DNA from: Streptomyces sp. NBC_01723
GTDB lineage: Bacteria; Actinomycetota; Actinomycetes; Streptomycetales; Streptomycetaceae
DNA: 64,000 nucleotides
Direction of reading: 5' to 3'
NCBI RefSeq assembly: GCF_036246005.1
Contig: NZ_CP109171.1
Span: forward strand, 6,188,001-6,252,000
A program made the translations under genes and the position numbers. Positions 17,556 through 26,794 of this stretch are shown here, piece after piece (position 1 is the first letter of the stretch; each line of letters begins with the position of its first letter). Below the pieces are notes generated by a model, which saw only the letters and a program-made list of their open reading frames with translations, searched no databases and was not told the origin of the DNA.

Positions 17556-18233
17556 TCAAGATCGAGAGGCTTCGAGTTCGAGGCTCGCCGGAAGCGCGGC
17601 GACAGTGTGGTCAACGAGGACGATGAGGCTCTCCGCGCTCGCTTCGTCGCCTGTACGCACGGTCCAGGCGCGCTGGGCGCTGCGGGAGGCGACTAGGAAG
17701 AGGTCGAGCAGAAGCCTGGGTCTGGGATCGTCCGTGACCGAGATGTCCAGGATGGGAGCGACAGCGTTCAGTGCCGCCTGAACGGCCTCGTCGCAGAACC
17801 GGAGATTATGAGCGGCAAACGACGGGTGAGCGGCATCGAGCCCGAGCGCCAGGCGCACGAGACGGGTCCAGTTCGCATCCCGATTCGCGCATTTTCGAAT
17901 GGAGGCTACCAGTGTGTCGTGCAGTAAGGAGAGCACCGCCGTGTCCGTGCCGCGGGGCTGCGGCTCCGACTCCAGTCGGCGCAGGAACTCACGCCACATA
18001 TCTTGCAGAGGCGTCATCGCTACGTCTTCCTTGCTGGTGAAGTACCGGAAGAACGTGCGCTTCGAGACACCCACCTGAAGACACAAGTCGTCGAGGGTCA
18101 CCGCGTCCGCGCCGTGGCGGGTGAAGGACTGCAGGGCCTCGACCACAAGGGCCTGGCGGGTTTGCGCCTTCTTGCGCTGCCGGAGCGTCTGCGGTGCCCC
18201 CGCGTCACCGTCGGCCAGTCTGACGCCATCCAT
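17556..18233 (-). CDS. TetR-family transcriptional regulator
   Basis: 225 residues from ATG 18233 (GTG 18239 is an alternative). The N-terminal TetR DNA-binding domain is clear: RQALVVEALQSFTRHGADAV, then the helix-turn-helix LDDLCLQVGVSKRTFFRYFT. The C-terminal part is helical, as expected of a ligand-binding dimer domain; its ligand cannot be inferred. It is divergent from the oxidoreductase gene at 18311, with a 77-bp gap containing a perfect palindrome (18279-18293), so it probably represses itself and that gene. Confidence 0.88.
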   Translation of the reverse strand: MDGVRLADGDAGAPQTLRQRKKAQTRQALVVEALQSFTRHGADAVTLDDLCLQVGVSKRTFFRYFTSKEDVAMTPLQDMWREFLRRLESEPQPRGTDTAVLSLLHDTLVASIRKCANRDANWTRLVRLALGLDAAHPSFAAHNLRFCDEAVQAALNAVAPILDISVTDDPRPRLLLDLFLVASRSAQRAWTVRTGDEASAESLIVLVDHTVAALPASLELEASRS

Positions 18234-18278
18234 TCGCACAGCTTACCGCGAGCACTTCTATTGCCTCCTGGTAGCATA

Positions 18279-18293
18279 TGCCCCTCAGGGGCA
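18279..18293. promoter_or_regulatory. candidate TetR operator
   Basis: Perfect inverted repeat TGCCCCT-C-AGGGGCA between the divergent TetR and oxidoreductase genes, 17 bp before the ATG at 18311. Position and symmetry fit a TetR operator; binding is inferred. Confidence 0.5.
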
Positions 18294-18310
18294 ATTCGAG
18301 GGAGCTTTCC

Positions 18311-19267
18311 ATGTGGGCACTGATGGTCGACCACGCTCTTGGCACTGGGCTGCGGGTGGGTGAGGTCGAAACACCTCGGCCCGGCCCTTCCCAGGTGCTG
18401 GTGAAGGTGGGGGCCTTCTCGTTGAACTACGGGGACGTCGTGACCGCGCGCGAGCTGCCCGACGGTGCCGTCCCGGGGTGGGAAGCCGCCGGGCATGTCG
18501 TCGAGGCAGCCCGCGACGGCTCCGGGCCTTCCGTGGGAACGTCCGTCGTCACACTCGACGAGGCGAACGGCTGGGCGGAGTACCGGGCGGTGGACACCGC
18601 GACACTCGGCGTTGTCCCCCCGAGCGCGGATCTCGGCGCGATGAGTACTATCCCGGTCGCCGCCAACAGCGCCCTGCGCGCACTACGGCGCATCGGCCCC
18701 ATCCTCGGCCGAACCGTCATGGTCACGGGTGCCACCGGGGGCGTGGGACGCTACGCGGTGCAACTCGCACGCATGGGCGGGGCCGCGGTGGTCGCGGTCA
18801 CCAGCTCGCCCGGGCCGTACGCCGACGAACTCCGCTCCCTTGGTGCCGCTGAGGTGGTCTCCCGACCCAGCGAATACGCCGGGCCCGTGTACGGGGTCAT
18901 CGAGTGCGTCGGTGGTCAGCTCCTCGTGGAGGCATTCGACCTCCTGCAGCGGGACGGTGTGCTCGTAGCCCTCGGACACGTCGCTCCGGAACCGGAGTCG
19001 TTCCCGCCGGGTGCGCTCATCGCAGGCCCGACGCGTCACAACCGCAGCATCGTCACCTTCCACCAGCTCGATGGCGCTCCCTTGTCGCCCGACCTCAGCT
19101 GGCTGGGCGAGCAGGTCACCCAGGGAGCACTGACTCCGTCGGTGGCGTGGCGGGGCTCCTGGCACCGCGTCGACGAGGCGGTCGGCCGGCTCCTCACCCG
19201 CACCCTGCACGGCAAGGCGGTCGTCGAGGTCCGCCACCCGGAGGCCGAGGTGCGCGAACACCGCTAG
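18311..19267 (+). CDS. zinc-independent medium-chain dehydrogenase / quinone oxidoreductase-like protein
   Basis: 318 residues. ATG 18311 is preceded by GGGAG with good spacing. It has the MDR fold: N-terminal GroES-like part (MWALMVDHALGTGLRVGEVE; VLVKVGAFSLNYGDV) with NYGD in place of the zinc-ligand Cys, then a Rossmann domain with VMVTGATGGVGRYAVQLARM (about residues 137-156). This resembles NADPH-dependent quinone oxidoreductases and enoyl reductases; the substrate is unknown. Divergent TetR regulation is likely. Flanked on both sides by IS elements, so it may be a surviving chromosomal pair. Confidence 0.85.
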   Translation: MWALMVDHALGTGLRVGEVETPRPGPSQVLVKVGAFSLNYGDVVTARELPDGAVPGWEAAGHVVEAARDGSGPSVGTSVVTLDEANGWAEYRAVDTATLGVVPPSADLGAMSTIPVAANSALRALRRIGPILGRTVMVTGATGGVGRYAVQLARMGGAAVVAVTSSPGPYADELRSLGAAEVVSRPSEYAGPVYGVIECVGGQLLVEAFDLLQRDGVLVALGHVAPEPESFPPGALIAGPTRHNRSIVTFHQLDGAPLSPDLSWLGEQVTQGALTPSVAWRGSWHRVDEAVGRLLTRTLHGKAVVEVRHPEAEVREHR

Positions 19268-19367
19268 CCTCCCGACGTGACCGAGGCTCCCCGCATGCCA
19301 GACACCTAACGAGCTCGTGCACGGTAAGCGGTGAGACGTCGGGCACCTGATCGTCGATCATGGTTAT

Positions 19368-20186
19368 GTGGTGGGGAACACGTCTCGTGCAGCGATCATC
19401 AGCGACCGGAGGATCACGGGCCTGTCGGCTGACGTGATTTCTGAACTCGTGGCTGAAGTAGGCGCGTTGTGGCATGGGCGTCACCAGGCACGGCTCACCT
19501 ACCGGCCGCGGAAACGGTCCGTGGGCGCAGGCGCGAGGCACCGGCTGGTGTTCGTCGACCGGCTCCTGGCCACGCTCGTCCATCTTCGGCACGGGGTCAC
19601 CCATGACGTGCTGGCCTGCTGGTTCGGCGTGGACCGCTCCACCATCACCCGGGCCGTCGGTGAGGTGCGGCCTCTGCTCGCCGAGCGAGGCTGCCCCGTC
19701 AGCCCCGACGTGCGGCTGCGGTCTCTGGCCGAGGTCATCGACCACCTCGGCGCGAGCGGGACGACCGGCATCGTCGACGGTACCGAGATCCGGGTTCGCC
19801 GCCCAGCCGCCGGACGCAAGGACCGCGACAAGTTCATCTCCGGCAAGAACAAGCAGAACGCCGTCAAGTCCATGGTGGTCACGGACGGCGAAGGCCGCGT
19901 GCTGTGGTGCAGCCCAGCACGGCCCGCAAGCTGCGCGGACATCACCCAAGCCCGCCAGTTGGGGCTGGTCAGGCTCCTGGTCGACGGGCCTGCGGTGGAG
20001 ATCCTCGCCGATGCCGACTACCAGATCCTGGGCGCACAGACCGGCGGCCGGATGGTGAGGCCACCGCACCTCAAGTTCAAGAAGAACGCCCCGGACTGGT
20101 ACGAGGAGAGGCACGAACGCCAGCGCAAGGCACACTCCTCAAGCCGGATCCGGATCGAGCACGGCATCGCCCACCTGAAGAACTGA
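19368..20186 (+). pseudogene. IS5-family (IS112-like) transposase, C-terminally truncated
   Basis: 272 residues from GTG 19368 (MVGNTSRAAIISDRRITGLS). Contains the N-terminal helix-turn-helix (DVLACWFGVDRSTITRAVGE), IVDGTEIRVRRPAAGRKDRD (first Asp), ILADADYQILGAQTGG (second Asp) and RIRIEHGIAHLKN (Glu). Family members continue about 30 residues (WRALARHHGRREHMSDTV-like); here a stop follows HLKN where another IS fragment begins. DDE residues are present but the right terminus is lost. A related remnant is at 55606-56025. Confidence 0.75.
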
Positions 20187-20193
20187 CGAGCCC

Positions 20194-20605
20194 TAGGTGC
20201 TGACGGTAGCCGCCGTCGACCCAGACCTTGCGGATCCCGGGATGGTCGGCGGTGACCTGATCCAGGAGCCGGGCGCCGGCGCTGGAGTCCTGCACGCTCG
20301 CTGCGGTGACCAGCGCGGCGAGGAGAAGGGCGAGCGTGTCGATGACGATGCTCCGCTTCCTGCCAACGATCTTCTCGCTCGCGTCGATGCCCTGACCAGA
20401 GGCCGGGACACTGGTCGGGGTCTTCACGCTCTGGGCGTCGGTCACGCACGCTGAAGGCTCGCCCTCCCGCCCTTCCTTCTCCCGCAGCAGTTGCCGGAGC
20501 AGACCGTTGAGCTGAGCGAACACACCCTCGTCCGCCCACTTGGCGAAGTAGCCGTAGACGGTGTTCCAGTGCGGGAAATCATGCGGCAGGTAGCACCCCA
20601 GGTCA
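20194..20605 (-). pseudogene. IS5-family transposase, internal fragment
   Basis: On the minus strand: LPHDFPHWNTVYGYFAKWAD, FAQLNGLLRQLLREKEGREG, ACVTDAQSVKTPTSVPASGQ (first Asp), VGRKRSIVIDTLALLLAALV and HPGIRKVWVDGGYRQHL. Both ends are missing. The last 120 bp (20194-20313) recur nearly identically at 22254-22373 in a fragment carrying the C-terminus, so the element was split and partly duplicated around the repeat-family gene. Confidence 0.75.
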
Positions 20606-20642
20606 CAACCACAATCTGAAGTCTCTAACAAACCCGGAACGG
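20606..20642 (-). mobile_element. terminal remnant of an IS3-like element beside repeat gene B
   Basis: The complement reads TGAACCGTTCCGGGTTTG, then CTTCAGATTGTGGTTGTGAC. The same end, longer and with the OrfB C-terminus (PQITTTI*) on the opposite strand, follows copy C at 35436-35545. It forms the downstream border of repeat gene B. Confidence 0.5.
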
Positions 20643-20700
20643 TTCAAGCGCCGCTGGCAAGAGGGAACGTGGTGGTCTGTGTTCTGGAGGCGGGGCAAGC

Positions 20701-21867
20701 TCAGCGCCTCTGTCTCTTGGCGGGATGAGGGGCCGTCGGATACCCGAAAGCCGGCGGTGCCGCCTGGGAGGGGCCCGGCTGGTGACCGGCCTGGGGACTG
20801 GGGAACTGACCGGTGCCGGCCGCGGACACCAGATAGCTCCCCACCGGGTTGTGCGCCTCGTCCGAGGCAGGCAGAGCTCCCGGCAGCGGCACACCGGCCC
20901 CGCTCCAAGACTGCACAGCCCCCGCACCAGGCAGCCCCAGCCCGGGCTGCACACCACCGGCAACCACACCGGACAAGAAGTCCCGCTCCCGCGGTACCGC
21001 CGGATCGATGTAGTAACCCGCCCCCTTCGGCCGTGGCTGCAGAGGGATCAGCGCTTCCGTCAGCGCCTTCATCTCCGCCGCACTGACCACCCTCTCAGGG
21101 CTGAGGAGATCATGCATCCGCCTCCGGGCCGCGTTCTCCCACGCGGGCGCCGCGCCCTTCCTGGCTGTCGTGGGGAGGTGGCCGAGGGAGACCTGGGCGG
21201 TGTATTCCGGCTCGCCGCTCAGGCCGTACAGCCGTGCCATCCCCATGGCTTTGCTGACATGCGCAGCCGCCCTGGTGTCGTCACTGAGCCGCGGCACCGC
21301 CGGGTCGATGTGGTAACCCCCCTGCGGCCGTTGCTGCAGGGGAATCTGTGCTTCCGTCAGCGCCTTCATCTCCGCTGCACTGGCCACCCTCTCGGGTTTG
21401 AGGAGGTTATGCATCCGGTGTCGGGCCGCGTTCTCCCACTCGGGCGCGCCCTTCCTGCTCTGCGTGGGGAGGTGGCCGAGGGGGACCTGGGCGGTGTATT
21501 CCGGCTCGCCGCTCAGGCCGTACAGCCGTGCGATCCCCATGGCGTTGCTGACATGCGCAACCGCCCTGGTCTCATCACTGAGCCGCGGCACCGCCGGGTC
21601 GATGTGGTAACCCCCCTGCGGCCGTTGCTGCAGGGGGATCTGCACATCCGCCAGCACCTTCATCTCCGCTGCACTGACCACATTCGCAGGGCTGAGGAGA
21701 TGATGCATCCGCTGCCGGGCCGCGTTCTCCCACTCGGGCGCGCCCCTCCTGGTCCGCGTGGGGAGGTGGCCGAGGGGGACCTGGGCGGTGTATTCCAGCT
21801 CCCCGCTCAGGCCGTACAGCCGTGCCATCCCCAGAGCATGCCCTTGAAGGGAAGCCTGCTGATCCAT
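20701..21867 (-). CDS. 98-residue tandem-repeat protein, copy B (3 units), function unknown
   Basis: 388 residues, the shortest complete member and the only one on the minus strand. The start ATG 21867 is preceded by GGAGG at the same spacing as the other copies. It has three repeat units, then the common tail ending PAKRQRR. Unit 3 carries the AAPAWEN variant also found in the last unit of copy C. The leader (TTGAACCGTTGGGCAGTGTG) and the 3' segment match the other copies. Downstream is the IS3-like end at 20642; upstream is an IS5 terminus at 21954. Family features are described at 8854. Confidence 0.8.
   Translation of the reverse strand: MDQQASLQGHALGMARLYGLSGELEYTAQVPLGHLPTRTRRGAPEWENAARQRMHHLLSPANVVSAAEMKVLADVQIPLQQRPQGGYHIDPAVPRLSDETRAVAHVSNAMGIARLYGLSGEPEYTAQVPLGHLPTQSRKGAPEWENAARHRMHNLLKPERVASAAEMKALTEAQIPLQQRPQGGYHIDPAVPRLSDDTRAAAHVSKAMGMARLYGLSGEPEYTAQVSLGHLPTTARKGAAPAWENAARRRMHDLLSPERVVSAAEMKALTEALIPLQPRPKGAGYYIDPAVPRERDFLSGVVAGGVQPGLGLPGAGAVQSWSGAGVPLPGALPASDEAHNPVGSYLVSAAGTGQFPSPQAGHQPGPSQAAPPAFGYPTAPHPAKRQRR
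20983..21837 (-). repeat. three in-gene tandem repeats of about 294 bp
   Basis: Units start near 21837, 21543 and 21249 on the minus strand. The last is partial before the DFLSG tail at 20982. Confidence 0.88.
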
Positions 21868-21953
21868 GACATCCTCCATACGCAAACCACCGACAACACA
21901 CCCTTCAACGCAGCACACTGCCCAACGGTTCAACACCCGCCTGTCCTGAGAGG

Positions 21954-22372
21954 TCGTTTTCGTCCAATGTTTCATCCCGTAATCGGTTGCTTCACGGCTT
22001 TCGTCGGGTCGCGCCAGGAGGTGGTGTTCTCGCCGGTGAGGCGGCGGGCCATGAGGTCGGTCATAGCGGTATGGATCACCGCTTCGGAGCGGCTGGGAAG
22101 GGTTTCGTAGTCACGCGCGAGGCGGCGGTGGAGCATGAGCCAGCCGTAGGTCCACTCGACCGCCCACCTTTTCGGGGCCGGGGCGAAGCCCCTGGTCCCG
22201 GGCTTGCGAGCGGTGATTTCCATATCGATTCCCAAGGTGGCGGCGAGCTCGACTAGGTGCTGACGGTAGCCGCCGTCGACCCAGACCTTGCGGATCCCGG
22301 GATGGTCGGCGGTGACCTGATCCAGGAGCCGGGCGCCGGCGCTGGAGTCCTGCACGCTCGCCGCGGTGAGAC
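21954..22372 (-). pseudogene. IS5-family transposase, C-terminal fragment with right end
   Basis: Minus-strand frame: VQDSSAGARLLDQVTADHPG, VDGGYRQHLVELAATLGIDM, RWAVEWTYGWLMLHRRLARD (catalytic Glu region as VEWTYGW), stop at 21972-21974. The terminus GAGAGGTCGTTTTCGTCC near 21955-21972 resembles the left end of the IS5 element at 25603. At 22372 it is fused to a different IS5 element. It forms the upstream border of repeat gene B. Confidence 0.75.
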
Positions 22373-22858
22373 GACCAGGGGCAGCCCGTTCGCGTCCGAC
22401 AGGATGTGCATCCTGGGACCCGGTTTGCCTCGGTCCACGGGGCTCGGACCTGTGTGTTCGCCCCTTTTTTTAGCGCGCACATGAGCTGAGTCGAGGACCA
22501 CACGGGAGCATCGACAAGGCCCGCGTCATCGAGCCGGTGAACGACGGCTTCATGCAAGCGCCCCCACACGCCGGCCCTCGACCAGATCATGAACCTGCGG
22601 TGTGCGGTCGCCTTCGATATCCCGAAACACGGCGGCAGAGCTCGCCAGGCACATCCACTGACCAGCACATAGATGATCGCTGCGAATAGCGTCTCATCAG
22701 GCGTGTTCTGCTTCCCGCCGACCTGCGGCCGAACCCGGTCCTCCGGGATCAACGGCCTGGCGATCTCCCACAAGCCGTCCGGAACAATCCAACTCCACGT
22801 ACCCCGCCCCATACGCAGCCCAACGACCAACTGCCATGTAGGACACCGCCTAGCCCCA
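22370..22858 (-). pseudogene. IS5-family transposase, N-terminal fragment with left end
   Basis: Starts near 22809 (MGRGTWSWIVPDGLWEIARP) and runs to HEAVVHRLDDAGLVD. On the minus strand a run of seven A (about 22466-22472) precedes GGGGCG; a -1 shift there leads into KKRGEHTGPSPVDRGKPGPR then MHILSDANGLPLVV, after which it is fused at 22372 to another IS5 fragment. The terminus CATGTAGGACACCGCCTAG (to 22852) pairs with the one at 35958-35975, which carries the complementary C-terminal fragment type. Confidence 0.7.
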
Positions 22859-23913
22859 ATACCGGTGATTTAAGGTTGTTTTCAGGCGCCTGCTGGTTGG
22901 TTTGGTGGGTGGGACCAGCGTGATGGTGTGAGCCGATGGCGGGGGTGTTTGAGGTGCCAGTTGGTCATCTTGCGTTTGATTACGCGGGGGTTGGAACGTC
23001 GCCTGCGGGGTGAGAGGAGTTGTTCGAGCAGTTCATAGGTGGTGCGCGTCAGTGCTTGTGTGAGTCGTGAAGGGGGAAAGTGCCGCCTGGGCGGTGACGT
23101 GGCGGCGGGCGGCGTTGAGGGCGTGGGTGAAGGAGATCCGGTCGGGATCGAGGCCGGCTTCGCAAGCGGCCTGGTGCATGACGTCGCGCAGTGCGCGGTG
23201 GACGAGGAGGAATCCGTAGATCTCCTGCTCGATGCCGTCGGGATACTGCGAACGCAGGACGAGTTGCCGGCCGCCCTGATGGGTCTTGATCTCGTCCAGC
23301 GTGTTCTCGATCTCCCACCGCTGGTGGTAGAGCGCGGCGAGCTCGGCGGCGGGAGTCTGGTCGGGGTCGCAGATGGTGGTGATCAGGCGGTAGAGGGTGT
23401 CCTCGTCGCGGCCGTCGAGCCGGTATTCGACGACGCGGACCGGGAATGGGCTGCGGCGGTCGCGGTCTTTGCTCGCCACGATCTCGGAGAGGTAAGAGCC
23501 TCGTCGAATGACTGCAGGACGGGCAGGACGATGTTCTTGCGAACTCTCCACAACAGGTCCGCACCTGTGGCATACGCTGCCTGCCACAGGTCGAAGCCGG
23601 TGATGCCCCGGTCGGCCATCAGAAGCATCCCCGGCTCGGCCCGGTCCAGCAGGCCAGGAACCAGCTGCTGTTCGTGGAGCGACAGGGGGCCGGCCGCGGC
23701 GGCGAACACTGCATGCGTCCCGCACTCGACCAATGCAGTGACCCTCACCTGCGGATACGCACTACGCTGCTGACCACGGCCCGAACCGGGCCGGCCGAAG
23801 AACGAGCCGTTGGCGTCGGTGTCCGGGACATCGAAAACGGTGCCGTCCACCGCGACCAGCCGCCACCGCCGATACCAGGCACCCGGGCCTTGACCCGGAA
23901 TCTTGGACACGGG

Positions 23914-24816
23914 TTATGCGGCTTGGGCCAGGGTAGTTGATGTTGTCTCGAGTGCTGTCTCGTAGGCGATGGGACTCCGTTGTCCGAGGTGGGAATGACG
24001 GCGTCGGGTGTTGTAGCGGCGGTTGAGCCGGCGGAACGCGTCGAGTCGGGCCTCGCGTTCGCTGGACCAGTGCTTTCGGCCCTGGAGCGTCTCGCGTTTG
24101 AACGTCGCGTTGAAGGATTCGGCGCGTGCATTGTCCGCGCTGGAGCCGATCGCGCTCATGGACCGGCGGACGCCGGCCTGGCGGCAGGCGTCGGCGAGGG
24201 CCCGGCTGGTGTACTGGGCTCCGTGGTCGGTGTGCATGACCGCCCCGGCGAGGCTGCCGCGGGTCCGCTGGGCGGCGGCCAGGGCGTCGGTGACGAGGCC
24301 GGTGCGCATGCGGTCCGCGATCGCCCAGCCGGCCAGGCGGCGTGAGGCGAGGCCGACGACGGTGGCCAAATACAGGAACTTCCCGCCGTCCAGCGGGAGA
24401 CAGGTGATGTCGCCGACGTACTTCGTGTTCGGCTCACTCGCGGTGAGGTCGCGGCCGATGAGATCCGGGGCCTTCGCCGCAGCCGGGTCCGCAACAGTGG
24501 TGCGGTGCCTGCGGCGCAAACGCACGCCCGCCAGACCGGCACCCAGCATCAGCCGCGCGATCCGCTTGTGGTTGACGCGCTCGCCCGCCTCGCGGAGCCC
24601 GGCGGTGATCCTGGAAACGCCGTAGGTGCCGTCCGACTCGCGGTGCACGGCCCGTATCCGTGCGGCGAGAGCGGCTTCGGCCGCCTGCCGGGCGGCCCGG
24701 TCCGCAGCCGTCGCCCGCCAGTAGCAGAAGCTGGAGCGGGCGATGCCCAGGATGGTGCACAGCCGCTTCACGCCGCAGCGGCGCTGGTGGTCGGCGACGA
24801 ACTGGAAGCGGTTCAC
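23914..24816 (-). CDS. IS3-family transposase OrfB
   Basis: 300 residues from GTG 24816, coupled to orfA (GTGA). Integrase core: KYVGDITCLPLDGGKFLYLA (Asp), AVMHTDHGAQYTSRALADAC (Asp), SSADNARAESFNATFKRETL (Glu). The frame is intact and, with perfect IS ends and a near-identical second copy, suggests an active element. The usual N-A-L-A-E motif reads N-A-R-A-E, with the catalytic Glu kept. Confidence 0.9.
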   Translation of the reverse strand: MNRFQFVADHQRRCGVKRLCTILGIARSSFCYWRATAADRAARQAAEAALAARIRAVHRESDGTYGVSRITAGLREAGERVNHKRIARLMLGAGLAGVRLRRRHRTTVADPAAAKAPDLIGRDLTASEPNTKYVGDITCLPLDGGKFLYLATVVGLASRRLAGWAIADRMRTGLVTDALAAAQRTRGSLAGAVMHTDHGAQYTSRALADACRQAGVRRSMSAIGSSADNARAESFNATFKRETLQGRKHWSSEREARLDAFRRLNRRYNTRRRHSHLGQRSPIAYETALETTSTTLAQAA

Positions 24817-25118
24817 CAGCGCGTCTCCCCGGCGAAATACTTCGCCGCCTTCCGCAGAATCTCGCGCTCTTCCTCCAGCTCAGGGACCTTCTTCCGCAGA
24901 GCCGCGTTCTCCGCCTCCAACACCGTCGGCGGCTCCGCCGACACCTCCGCCCGGCGCCCCCGCGGCCGGCTCGCACCCGCCGCTCGGACCCAGTTCCGCA
25001 GCGTCTCGGGGACGATCCCCAGATCGGCCGCGACCTGGCGGATCGTCGCCTCGGGCCGCGACCGGTACAGTGCGACCGCGTCCGCCTTGAACTGCGGCGG
25101 ACAGTTCTCCATGACCAC
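24813..25118 (-). CDS. IS3-family transposase OrfA
   Basis: 101 residues (MVMENCPPQFKADAVALYRS). Helix-turn-helix ATIRQVAADLGIVPETLRNW and coiled coil LEAENAALRKKVPELEEERE; a proline in the heptads (KKVPELEEE) differs from copy 1 (KKVRELEEE). Its stop overlaps the orfB start. Confidence 0.88.
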   Translation of the reverse strand: MVMENCPPQFKADAVALYRSRPEATIRQVAADLGIVPETLRNWVRAAGASRPRGRRAEVSAEPPTVLEAENAALRKKVPELEEEREILRKAAKYFAGETRW

Positions 25119-25602
25119 GAGATGTCCGTCCTCAGATCCTCAGGATCCAGTGTCTCGCGTGTCCGGGATCAAGGGTCAAGGCCCCCAGCGATTCCTGGGT
25201 GGCGACCGGACGGCAGACCCGGTCGAACAGCATCTTCAAAGGCTCCGGCCCCAGCCGCCGGCGGGCCCGGCCGATCGCCGCCGTCGTCGGCACCTGCCAC
25301 GGCTTGTCCCACCGCCGCACCCGCTCCAGCCCTTGCGTCAGAAGCCGGGCCACTTCCTCATAACCCTGCCCCGAGAACAAGCACATCGCGAGCACAAAAT
25401 ACACCATCACCCGCGCCGGCAGCAGCCGCGAGCGCAGTTCGACCCGCCCGCACTCCTCCACCAGCTCAGGCGGAAACACCCGCGCCAGCACACCCAGAGC
25501 GATCCGGTCCGACAACCGGTCACCCGACGACTTCACCTGTCCAGGCCTTGGCACACCCCACCCAACGACCACCACCACTCAAAGTCACCGGTATTGCGCC
25601 TA

Positions 25603-26712
25603 GAGGTCGTTTTCGTCTGTCTTACCTGTTTTTAGATGGATTCTCGGTGGGTGAGGATGCGATGCGAAAGGGGCAGCCGGTGTGGCTGGGGTCGATGAGT
25701 CCTGAGGTGTGTCTGTTGGGGCGGAGTGCTGCTCGTTCCTGTCTCATCCCAGGATGCCCGGCTTCCCAAGCTGCGTGCTTCCGTCGTCATCGCTGTGCGC
25801 CTGGGCACACTCGGTCTGCGGCGGTACGCCGGAGGCATGCCGAAGCGACGCCCGTATCCGAGTGATCTGTCCGATGCCCGCTGGGAGTTGGTCGAGCCGG
25901 TCCTGGCGGCCTGGCGTTTCGAGCGCCGTGGCAGAGCTCTGGACTTCGGCCGGCCGCCCGAGCATGACCTGCGCGACATCATGGACGTGATCTTGTATGT
26001 GGACCGCTCTGGCGTCCAATGGCGCTACCACCCGCACGACTTCCCGCACTGGAACACGGTCTACGGCTACTTCGCCAGGTGGCAGCAGGAAGGTGTGTTC
26101 GCCCAGCTCAACGGCCTGCTCCGCCAGCTCTTACGACAGAAGGAAGGCCGGGAGGCCGAACCGTCGGCCTGCGTGATCGACGCACAGAGCGTGAAAACCT
26201 CCACCAGCCTCCTCGCCACCAGCCAGGGCATCGATGCCGGAAAATCATCGGACGCAAGCGGCACATCGTTACCGACACCATCGGCCTCCTGCTGGCCGTC
26301 ACCGTCACCGCCGCCAGCGTCCACGACTCCGCCGCCAGCACCCAGCTCCTGGACCAGGTCGCCGCCGAACATCCCAGCATCCGCAAAGTGTGGGCCGACA
26401 ACGGATACAAGACCAAAGCCGTCGAACACGCCGCCCACCTTGGCATCGACCTCGAGATCGCCCAACGCGACCCCACCACCCGCGGCTTCCACGTCCAGCC
26501 CCGCCGCTGGGTCGTTGAACGCACCCTCGGCTGGCTCATGCATCACCGCCGCCTGGCCCGCGACTACGAAACCCACCCCCACCGGCCCGAAGCCATGATT
26601 CACCTCGCCATGATCGACCTCATAAGCCGACGGCTCACCAGTGAATCCACCCCGAACTGGCGCAATACCTGAACCTCGAACCAAACAACCTTGCCGGGAC
26701 AAAACGCTCTTC
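25603..26712 (+). mobile_element. IS5-family insertion sequence flanked by TA
   Basis: Imperfect inverted ends GAGGTCGTTTTCGTC (25603 onward) and, inverted, GAAGAGCGTTTTGTC (26712 backward), flanked by TA at 25601-25602 and 26713-26714. It adjoins the IS4 right terminus. Confidence 0.75.
25837..26672 (+). pseudogene. IS5-family transposase, frameshifted at an A4 run
   Basis: First frame: ATG 25837 (MPKRRPYPSDLSDARWELVE) to ACVIDAQSVKTSTSLLATSQ and GIDAGK. The continuation IIGRKRHIVTDTIGLLLAVT, HPSIRKVWADNGYKTKAVEH (second Asp) and RWVVERTLGWLMHHRRLARD (Glu) is in the -1 frame, ending at 26672. The junction GGAAAATCATC (about 26238-26248) lacks one A relative to the expected GKIIGRKR coding. 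It is not a canonical slippery heptamer, so probably mutational. Confidence 0.75.
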
Positions 26713-26794
26713 TAGCGTGGGGCCCCGCGGCCTTCCACGCTGACGCCGTCGCCAACGGCTTCTGATCTCTTCGGCACACCTCGACTTGCCCTAG

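Larger units (their letters stand above)
23885..25184 (-). mobile_element. IS3-family insertion sequence, copy 2, inside IS4
   Basis: 1300 bp with GGGCCTTGACCC ends. CCC on both sides is consistent with a 3-bp target duplication; without the insert the IS4 frame reads ESLG-AWYRRW. The encoded proteins are indistinguishable from the copy in opposite orientation at 40939-42238. Confidence 0.9.
22857..25598 (-). pseudogene. IS4-family element, frameshifted and interrupted by IS3
   Basis: Termini CAATACCGGTGATTT (near 22857) and AGTCACCGGTATTG (to 25598). The transposase reads leftward from 25578: SDRIALGVLARVFPPELVEE and VYFVLAMCLFSGQGYEEVAR (IS4 N-terminal domain), stops at ATQESLG at the IS3 insertion, resumes at AWYRRWRLVAVDGTVFDVPD (first Asp), MADRGITGFDLWQAAYATGA (second Asp), then changes frame after LPVLQSFDE to SEIVASKDRDRRSPFPVRVV and LYHQRWEIENTLDEIKTHQG (Glu), with a further shift near 23060 before the stop at 22882. 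Inactive. Confidence 0.8.
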
